Assembly: GCF_001949145.1 (NCBI RefSeq)
Contig: NW_019091358.1
Location: forward strand, 28,743-92,742
DNA: 64,000 nucleotides
Source of the DNA: Acanthaster planci
Lineage: Eukaryota; Echinodermata; Asteroidea; Valvatida; Acanthasteridae
Direction of reading: 5' to 3'
Shown piece by piece: positions 56,277-64,000 of the stretch (position 1 is its first letter; each line of letters opens with the position of its first letter). The notes below the pieces were generated by a model. That model searched no databases and was not told the DNA's origin. It saw nothing but the letters and a program-made list of their open reading frames with translations. The position numbers and the translations under genes were made by a program.

Positions 56277-57605
56277 ATTAATAATTAAACATCTACATAC
56301 CTGCCTGATAGTTTGCTCTCTTGATGTGAAGTTCAGGGGAGTCCTGATTTGGAGGCATGGCAATCTCAGATTTCCTTGAAAGATGGAACATGTTGTAGCA
56401 GACTTTATTTACTTCAGTAAAGTTCTTTTGTCTATATAATTTGCAAAGTCCCCAGTGATGCCATCATGCCAGGATCTGCATCAAAGCACTTGCCCAGGCT
56501 TTTAATGAACTGCAAACTTGGATATCTTTGACCAGCATAGTCAATGCTTTCTTTTTGCCTCTAGTAATTGAGCATTTCATTTCATTCTGTGTTAACAATG
56601 AAACGCATATGTGCAGCAGATGAATTTGTTAAGGCATTTTCAAGCACTGGCCCTAGAGAGGACAAAAGAAGGCACATGTACATGTGATATGTGGCCTGTT
56701 CCAGCTAAACTTGGCTGAGCGTTTATTGTTTTTTCTAGCAAGGGCTAGTTTTAAACAAAAGGAAGTATCTTGTGTATTATTAGTTTCATAACCCTTTAAT
56801 CTATACATTGACTTGTTCACAGAGAGCATATGATAGAGCAGGGTTTGCCTGATCATATAATTTGTCTTATTGCAAATACATCTGATTTATCACATGAATT
56901 TGCTGGATTACTCTTTTATTCCAGAAAGTTGGCAGGTATGACACACCAGTGGTGTGGACATGTGAGACTACTTTTATGTATGGATGATTGTGACAGGTCT
57001 GATCCAGACATGACTGCACAGAACACAATCTGGGTGTGCACTTACCACTTCTTACACGAGTCTTGATTCATTCTTGCTCAAAGCTTGGTATTCGTGAGTG
57101 GAGACATGTACCCATGCTTTAATTGTCAAGCTTAGGAACTGTTGTGTTTTTAAGCATGTCTGTAAAATAAAACATGTGTTTGTGTTGAATGAACAGAATT
57201 GCTGTACACACTGTGATTGAATCTTCATTACTAACAAATATTATTCTACACATCATTTGTTTGTTTTAGATATCCTAATTTTATGTATAGTTCCTCCTCC
57301 ACCTATAAGGCTTATCTGTAGTATTGTGTGGGACCCTGTTCTAATTCATTAAAAAGCACTAGGATCGTTTATGCTTCTTTATTTGACAATAGAGTATACA
57401 TGTGTACAGTATTGTAAAATAAAAGACGTTTGTTTGAGTAGAATAATAACAGTTTACAGCACAGATTGATTTAACAATATTTTAATCATCATAATCTGCC
57501 ACAACTTTATTTATTCACAACAATGATGTTTACTACTGGTAGCTTTAAAAATTGAAGTCATTTTTCTCTTAAAAATGTAAATCTCTGACAAAGTCATGTC
57601 AAATA
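56277..57605. other. Intronic DNA, no gene
   Basis: A 78-codon frame at 56830-57066 (MIEQGLPDHIICLIANTSD) lacks splice context and family. Otherwise AT-rich and unassigned. Confidence 0.4.
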
Positions 57606-57937
57606 CTTATGATGTATTACATGATTTTGCTTGATTACCATTTTTTAGCCCACAAAGTTGGCAGGTATGCATAAGCAGTAGAAGCTGTGTACGTACCGAT
57701 TGTAGAGTGGGGAGACCTTCCAGGGAGAGATGGGCAATGAATGCAGCTATATGGGCCACTTGGAGCCAGCCAGAGACGGGGAAGCCCACCACTATGCTGG
57801 AATCGAATGAACTGATCCACACCCTTGCTATAAGTACTACTAGCAAAGGAAGCTCCCAGGAGTGGAAAGATTTCTGTGTTTATAGCTTCCATAGAAATGG
57901 CTGGACTTCCACCCATCTTTGGCAGCTGAGGGTGCAA
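57606..57937 (-). pseudogene. YR retroelement tyrosine recombinase, N-terminal piece
   Basis: Two frames complement each other: one begins ASFASSTYSKGVDQFIRF and later reads SPHSTIGTYTASTAYAYLP, the other covers VAHIAAFIAHLSLEGLP. Together they give the SAM-like N-terminal layout of tyrosine recombinases (SSxxTYxxGxxxFxxF.. AAFIAHLS.. STIxTY). The catalytic C-terminal half is missing. Confidence 0.65.
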
Positions 57938-57999
57938 CCTCCCAAACTTGGGTCATCTGTGAACAGGATAGTGTGTCAGCAACATCATTATGGCTACCT

Positions 58000-59330
58000 G
58001 GAATGTGTCTAGCCTTGATGCTGACATTGTCCTTGAGGCATTACAGGACAAAGAAGTGAACACAGTTTCATGATTTTTGCATATTTTGATGATGGTTTTA
58101 CTATTTAATAATTGTAACCACAGCCTCATCTGACCAAATTAACATTCTTTTTCCACGAGGGATTTGCCACATACTGAGACAGCCACCACAACTGGAAAGA
58201 CCTCCAAGCAATGGAATGGTTGCTGCCTTGGACAGACTGTGGCCAAACCCTGTTCAATCACTGGCCTTGAAAGAAATCTGCAAAGCCAATCCCCTTGCTA
58301 ACATCTGTGAACAGTTGAAGGTCTTCGTTGAGTGCTCTGTAGTGGTCCAGAATCATTGTCTTACCATTAAAGCTGCGAAGGAATACCTGCCACCTGAAGG
58401 TCCTGCCTCGCACCCTTGGAGAGACTGACAAGTTGCCAAGGTGGTTGTGCATATTTAGTGGAGTCTATCAGCTGTCTGAGGCAGGCTCGCCCAGGGTTGA
58501 CAGCATGGCACAGATAGGATAGAGATCCAGTGAGTGATTGGAGAGTTTTAAGTATTATCTTGGAAGGACTGAGTGCATCAGAGATATTTTGGAGCTTGTC
58601 TGTGGGGATGGGTACTGTTTGCACGATGAAATTAATTTCTAACTCCAGAAAAGGAAAGTTGTGTCATTAGGACTGTTTTGTCATTTTTTCAAGGCACCCC
58701 TAGTTCTGTACATAACAAGAACGCTAACTTCTCATTTTCCGCGCAGAGAAAATTTGACTCCGTCTTGGGCGCAGACATTTTGAATCTATTATGTCCGTGC
58801 TTGCAGAACGTTCAAAATGAGATAGAAAGGGTATCGAATTATTTATTATAAATGCAATGCTCAAGTACACGAAACCTGGGTGAAAAATTCTAATAGGCCC
58901 TGACACAAGAGAAACCCACTTGAACTTGCTTCCCCTTAGGCAGTAGGCAGAAGTCATAAGGGTTAATGGGCAGAAAACAAAATGCATATTTGATGTGGGC
59001 TTTTGCCATAAGAGTCCCTTTTCCCAAATTAAGTACTAGGTTAACTGTGTCATCAGAAGAGATATATTGTACTGAACATAATTTTTTGTCAATACTGTCA
59101 TTGATTAAGTTGGGGTGAGAAAGGTAGTGGTTAAGCCTAAAGCTGCCTGGTTCAGCTTTGGGGACAAGACGTATTGGAGAAATTCAAAGCTTTTTGATTT
59201 GACTTATTTGAAATGGAGCCTGTTGTGCGGCCCAGTTTAACCTCTTTTCCCAGCTTGTCAAGTGCTAGGGTAGGATTACTTCTGAAGTCAGATAATTTGC
59301 ATCCCTGCAAGTGGGAGGGCCCTCATAGCC
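58000..59330 (-). pseudogene. YR retroelement reverse transcriptase and RNase H
   Basis: Minus-strand pieces include ISPIRLVPKAEPGSFRLN, LNLGKGTLMAKAHIKYAF and FLPINPYDF, then a poor palm, then SPSKIILKTLQSLTGSLSYL with CHAVNPGRACLRQLIDST, and VFLRSFNGKTMILDHYRALN with LQLFTDVSKGIGFADFFQG. The PGRxxLRxLID and FTDxSKGxGF blocks are the connection and RNase H of Ngaro/DIRS-type polymerases. The RT active-site motif itself is too decayed to read. Confidence 0.75.
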
Positions 59331-59419
59331 TCGTCTGAACCCAAGTGTAAACCTTCAACATAGCAAAGATGCTGCCTTAGTGTTGGGTAAGTGTTGAGTA
59401 AAAATAGGAGTCACCCTAG

Positions 59420-61024
59420 GTTCACCGGGGAAGGTGCAAGACTGCAAGTGCAGTTTGAAGAGTTGGCACATGGCCGGAGTGTAGGTTGTGCCCCCCTGTT
59501 GGGTGGGGTTTTCTTATTAGCAAGAGTTTTGCAGACGGAAGCCCCATGCCCACCTGCCTAGAATGTGGAACACTCATACAGGAATGGACACTGCCTGTGG
59601 GCAACAGGACGCCTAGTTGTACTTGAAACAGACACCACTGCTGTAGGGGTTTGGACGGGACTGCCAATGAAAGGAGTTGAATGGCTGTTTTGAGGCGGTG
59701 AGTAGGAAATCTGTGCCCATGAGAGCTTAAAAGAGACCTGAGACCAAAACATGGAGAGCCCACAGCTCTGTATCAGGGATAGACCATGACCTAGATGGAT
59801 GAAATTTGTGACATATCCGAAACTGTTGGTGGTAATCTTGCCACCCACATCCAGGGAAGCAAGCAGTGGCCACACATGCCATATGCATGTACTTAAAGTA
59901 GTTCTTATGAGCAAGCAGGGGGAGTGCTGAGGAACACCACCGCAAGGACCAGTAATGCATCGGTCCAGACCAAGATTGAGTTCATCTGTGTTTTTCTTTG
60001 TGTCTGTCACTTGCAGTTGGGCTCACTGTTGCATGGTGAAGGTGAGGTTGGAGGGGGAGGGGCTGGATTCCTGGCGGTCAAGGAGAGAATCAAAATCTAC
60101 AAACTTGCTTCTAACAATATTTTTCCCTGGTCCCAGTGGAAACTATGGTCCTGAGAGGTTTGCAAACCTACAGCAACCCCCCCAACTATATGGGATTGGT
60201 GGTGTTATTGGGTTGGTTGGCCAATTGTGTGGTGGGGGCTGGGAACCTGCAGTGGCCTTTGATATGGAAGCCAAATTGGTTCCCAGAATATTGCACTCAC
60301 CGGATTCTGATAGGCTTGATGGGAGACTGAAGGCCACACAAGCTGGCCAGAGGTGGCAGGCCTGGGCATGGAAGCGGGTATGGTAGGGTGAACTTGAGGT
60401 TATGCTGGAGCATGTGGAAGAGGGGCCCTTGGAACACCGAAAAAATGAGGAGCTGCCAAGCTGCTTGAGCAAGTTGGATGGCTGGTAGGTTGGATATGGA
60501 GGAAAGACAATATGTGTAGGGCTTGGGCAAATCTTAGGAACCCGGACAGAGGTGGCATGACACTGGCAGGTGCTGCAGGTGGGCTAACTTCGTGCAGGAG
60601 CCAGTTGGGTGGCAGCGCAGGTCATAGTTGTTGCAGCTGCCATGGAGGTTAGCATGGGTCTAGTGTGTGCTTCACCCAGCTGGCAAGGTCAAACCAGTTA
60701 GCAATGTTAGCAGGAGGTTAGCCTTGGATGGGGCCGGTTGCGGCATAGAATGCTGGCCCACTGAAGGCTGGGGGTCTAGGGTGTGAGCGTCAACTGTAGA
60801 AACAGCCAAATTTTCTCAGCCTCCATGGGATTGGTCATGGTTGTTGATGCCGCAGTGCTTGCTGTGGATGAGCTTGCAGTAGATATCAATAGAGGGCACT
60901 GTTCATGGAGACTGTCGCAGGTGTTACTGTTAGAATCAAATGGTGATGTGCTGACGCTAATGTCTGGCTTAGGAGAGACTGGAGGGCCTGAGCCTGAGTG
61001 CAAGTAGGAGCCGTAGAAGGTCAT
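59420..61024 (-). pseudogene. YR retroelement gag-like region
   Basis: Frames at 61024-60776 (PVSPKPDISVSTSPFDSNS, AEKIWLFLQLTLTP), 60530-60150 and 60010-59422 are Ser/Pro/Leu-rich. Near the end CPFLYECSTF (about 59563-59592) resembles the Cys/His finger (CxxxLHVCxxC) closing gag in Ngaro-type elements. A GTAAGT follows AAGGACAATG at 61045 but I see no splice partner. Confidence 0.5.
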
Positions 61025-61040
61025 TTCCCTTACTTACCAT

Positions 61041-62467
61041 TGTCCTTCTTGGTCTTCCAGTTTTGTCCTCAGTTTCTCATTACCATGGACCATCAGGCGA
61101 CAACTTGAGATAGTCAGAATGATGAAAATAGTTGAGAGTATTTTCCAGACGTGTTCAGTGCTCAGCAAGATAGCATGAAAGGGGAGAGAGTGCACTAAAT
61201 TACCGTGGCCTGCCTAGATCCTGGGTAAAGATTAGTTGGGAAGTGAAGGTATTGCAGGAATACAACCACTTTAGAAAACTTCCTGTGGGCTGTTAGAATG
61301 CCTGCTCTTGCTCCCCTGTGCCAAAAGGGTTTTTCAGAGAGGAGAACTGGAAAACCTTATTAAATGATAAATAATGCATTATGTACATTGCATTTAGAGT
61401 ATGTTATATGGAATTCCCTTCTAGTTGTATTTCATTATGTTCAACAAACAAGGATATGTGCATGTGTGTGCCGACAAGGCATCAACAGTTCTTTGTCCAG
61501 GGAATAGTGGCTTTAGGCTTAATTCATAGAGGGGGCTCTTAAAGCAAATCTTTGTTTCTATTTCTGCTGACATTTTCAGAACAAAGAACAGTTTTCTATT
61601 AAGTAAACAGTTTCCCAGTATTTCCATTGAGAGAAGCTGCCCAATTTTGTCCCCCTCTTTTCCCCTTTTTCTCCATGTTCTACCTCAAAGTCCATAGACT
61701 TTGTAAATGTTTTTCTGAATGCCACTTTGGTCACTGTTAAAGCTTTGGTCATAATGAGACTGCCAAAGCAAGGCTTTATACCTAAGAAGAAAAATGAAAA
61801 CTCACATTATGATAACCCAATCAATGACATCAATTTAAACTTGCCCTTTGAAGACCTTTATTGAGAGAACAAATACAATTGGGTTCAAACACGGTATGTG
61901 TGTAGACAGGAATGTGTTCAAGATGAAAACTGAGGTATTGCCATACTTATGTCATCCTATGATTTTCATGATTTTTTTAGAATTCTTTTTAACATATTTT
62001 CTGAACAAAGTAGTTTTGAATGTATTTGCAAGACCTTTGGTAGGACAATCGATGTGTGTGTTTTTTAAATTGTGACATCATGATGACATCATCAAAAAGT
62101 TCAATTTTTGTGTACACACAACAGCATTTGATCAATGTGAAATTGAATGGGTCTCCAAATGTTAACTGATACATATAAACTGCTATCATGAGGATGTCAT
62201 TTAAAATTTTGATATTATTTGAATATTTACCATGTTTTTTAGTCTTTTTTTTTACACACACGTCGTAACCATTTGAAGCGTTTTAAGTAGAGATTCAAAA
62301 ACTGTATGTGTAGTGTAGTGATGTTTTGATGAAATAGTCTTGTGATAATTTTGTAGCCTTTACGTCTTTGTCCAAATCCCCTGGACCTTTTTAAAGTAGA
62401 ATAAATACGTATCAAGAGACAGACGAATTTTGGAAAATTAAAGTTTATCATTACCTTTGTTCTGCAG
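61041..62467. other. LRRC9 intron end, no gene
   Basis: Unassigned; AT content rises towards the exon at 62468. Confidence 0.45.
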
Positions 62468-62599
62468 GATGGATACATATTGCAATGAAGCAGTTTTACA
62501 TGTAAAACATTCCACAAGGATTTCCTGTAAAAGATTGGTTGCTGAGCTTGAAAGTGGAGGAAATGTCAGATTTGAAGAAGGCCATTCAGCAAATGCATG
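62468..62599 (+). CDS. LRRC9: LRRC9 exon: conserved block after the coiled coil
   Basis: Acceptor TTCTGCAG, donor GTAAAG at 62600. One leading base completes Glu with GA from the exon at 37124; 43 codons and two bases (TG) follow. It starts MDTYCNEAVLHVKHSTR and ends RLVAELESGGNVRFEEGHSA, NA. The last part parallels the vertebrate TELETVGNIHFEEG and the whole exon aligns without a gap across the junction, so no exon is expected in the preceding 25.1 kb intron. The trailing TG would give Trp with a G, as in the vertebrate DDWF. The next exon was not found before 64000. Confidence 0.9.
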
Positions 62600-64000
62600 G
62601 TAAAGTATTGTATCCATTTTTCTTTCCATCACATCTCAGAATTAAAAATAAAAATTCCTTTTATGTATTCATTCCAGATTCTCTCTATAGAGGCTGTTCT
62701 GAAAAGGAAACTGAGATTTAGGGTGAATTTGTCACTGACAACATTGTCATAAATGTGTACATTTCATTTGATACTAACATGATATGCTTGAATTATTCAT
62801 TACCGATCATGGACAATCTGAGTTGTGAAGCCAGCATTGACATTGTTCGAAGAATTCAGTCTGTGGCATTGCACACTTTTTAGATATTTTAAGGAGTATT
62901 TACTGACATAACTGTGTTAACTCTCACATCAGGCAGGATAGAGTTTTGAAAGATTGTAGTTAGCCCGAGGTTAGACATACACAATTTTTTAGCCATTCCA
63001 TTTAGTGGACAAACTAGGGTTGAACAACTAGTGGAATTAGTTTAACTAATCACCAATGCCAAAATATATTGGTAGTTACACCATCAATTTCTAGATAGTC
63101 TGTTTATTGCTCTATGACTAGTGGTTGGAAATCGTACACGGTGTCCATGACTGTTTGCATCGCTGTGAACGTGAGGGCGCAAGAGGCCATCAGTTTAAAA
63201 TCGGGTTTGCTCCGGTTGTGCTCTTGCCATTTCCATGATCCTGCTAAATTGGTCTGCTTGCCGGAAGTTTTAAATGGAAACTCTAAGGAAAGGCTTCGCG
63301 GATGAGGTTAATGGTTCATTCTCCCACTGTGGTGGAGGTTCAGTTGGTGCAAGATGGAAGATTTATTTCAATTTAGAGAGAACAGGTAGGAGATATCCTA
63401 ACCCGGTTTTGGTTTTCGAATTCAAATGCCCAGGAAGCAAAGCATTTAGACTATGGTTAGATCTCCTTCCATCTCTTTGGGGTGTTTCAGTATTTACAAG
63501 AGAATGTTGTTCAGGTTTCATTCATTTGGCTCGCTATTTGCCTTTTGCGAGGGGAACGGCTGCTAAGATTGGTGGGCACAGCAATGTCAGCAGCTCAACA
63601 AATACACAGAGTCAATATTCACCAATTAAGGTTGTATGTCCATGTGCATGTATGTTCTTTTATCACACACCAAGCTGAGGGCATGGCTAATATAAACCCC
63701 CCAGTGTATAGGAACCCACCACCCAAGCCCAAGATTACATTCGTCATGGAAGTATGAAAATCGACTGTAGTAGTCCTATGTGTGCAGGCATTCGGTGGCC
63801 CAACAGGGTTTTGCAAGTTGTGCTGGGCAGCACAGCAGACTTATCAAAGATGACATAAATACATTTTCCATGTTCACTTTATTATGAGATGACCCTGTTT
63901 AATGACTAGTTATGTAAAGAAGATTCATGCTGTGTGAGGATAATTTCATGTTGTATGTATAAAATATCACACAAAGCCAAAACAGTATTGTTTTCGTTAA
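62600..64000. other. LRRC9 intron, no further exon found
   Basis: A moderately GC-rich patch at 63130-63680 contains a 134-codon frame (63274-63678, with PVLVFEFKCPGSKAFRLWLD) that has no family I know and no splice context; it may be a mobile fragment. The rest is AT-rich. Confidence 0.4.

Larger units (their letters stand above)
57606..61040 (-). mobile_element. Decayed tyrosine-recombinase retroelement (Ngaro/DIRS type)
   Basis: On the minus strand the order is gag-like (61040-59420), reverse transcriptase (59330-58450), RNase H (58450-58000) and the start of a tyrosine recombinase (57937-57606). This order without protease or integrase is diagnostic of YR retroelements. Reading frames shift many times. 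It differs from the two DIRS copies in RT sequence, so it is a separate family. The recombinase is cut before its catalytic Arg-His-Arg-Tyr part. Terminal repeats were not found. Confidence 0.75.

Noticed and set aside
56830-57066. 78-codon ORF as LRRC9 or nested exon
   Set aside because: LRRC9 is continuous across this intron without it, and the product matches nothing I recognise.
56925-57665. Shared word AAGTTGGCAGGTATG at 56928 and 57654 as evidence of a duplicated exon border
   Set aside because: Similarity is confined to about 15 bp, the second site lies in the minus-strand YR recombinase piece, and such a match is expected by chance at this scale.
63274-63678. 134-codon + strand ORF as a next LRRC9 exon
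   Set aside because: No similarity to the expected conserved block after the exon at 62468, incompatible phase and no suitable splice borders.

Overview
This window is animal nuclear DNA: a 64 kb piece of one very long intron-rich gene on the + strand, with its introns filled by decayed mobile elements. Six exons with canonical AG/GT borders and fully compatible phases together encode about 272 residues that match, without gaps, the N-terminal leucine-rich-repeat and coiled-coil part of LRRC9. The gene enters from the left (no start codon or earlier LRR exon was found) and leaves to the right (the last exon ends mid-codon at 62599). DIRS/tyrosine-recombinase retroelements, a Transib-like transposon, frequent ACATGTACATGTA strings and the deuterostome-like LRRC9 sequence suggest a marine invertebrate such as an echinoderm, hemichordate or amphioxus. 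The species cannot be fixed from the sequence alone. A run of 29 Ns marks a draft assembly.

Layout: 1-7305 is a + strand DIRS-like element. A 3,435 bp Transib/RAG1-like transposon (1271-4705) is nested in its gag, with CACAGTG/CACTGTG ends and a 5 bp CATCC duplication. 7306-9126 holds minus-strand LINE and Gypsy fragments, followed by an 82 bp triplication. LRRC9 exons lie at 12274-12337, 28100-28170, 33118-33300, 34864-35019, 37124-37332 and 62468-62599. The first large intron (12338-28099) contains a ~1.8 kb repeat copy split by a ~5 kb insertion, an 83 bp palindromic insertion with a 10 bp target duplication, a ~4.1 kb TIR element, a possible minus-strand nested exon and a TTAA-type MITE. 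The 28.2-33.1 kb intron holds the leader and gag-like start of another retroelement and an intact inverted copy of the ~1.8 kb repeat.

The 25.1 kb intron 37333-62467 is the main accessory region. It contains an unassigned 283-codon minus ORF joined to a TTAA MITE end, a four-unit repeat with a 29 bp core, a broken large gene with a zinc-finger start and a FEN1/PIN-like end (42465-46318), a second DIRS copy on the minus strand (47770-50930) carrying a tRNA-derived SINE, a CAGTG-ended element, foldback MITEs, and a decayed minus-strand tyrosine-recombinase retroelement (57606-61040).

No element appears intact enough to be active. The only gene with clear evidence of function is LRRC9; the rest is a record of nested insertions whose target duplications often allow the order of events to be read.
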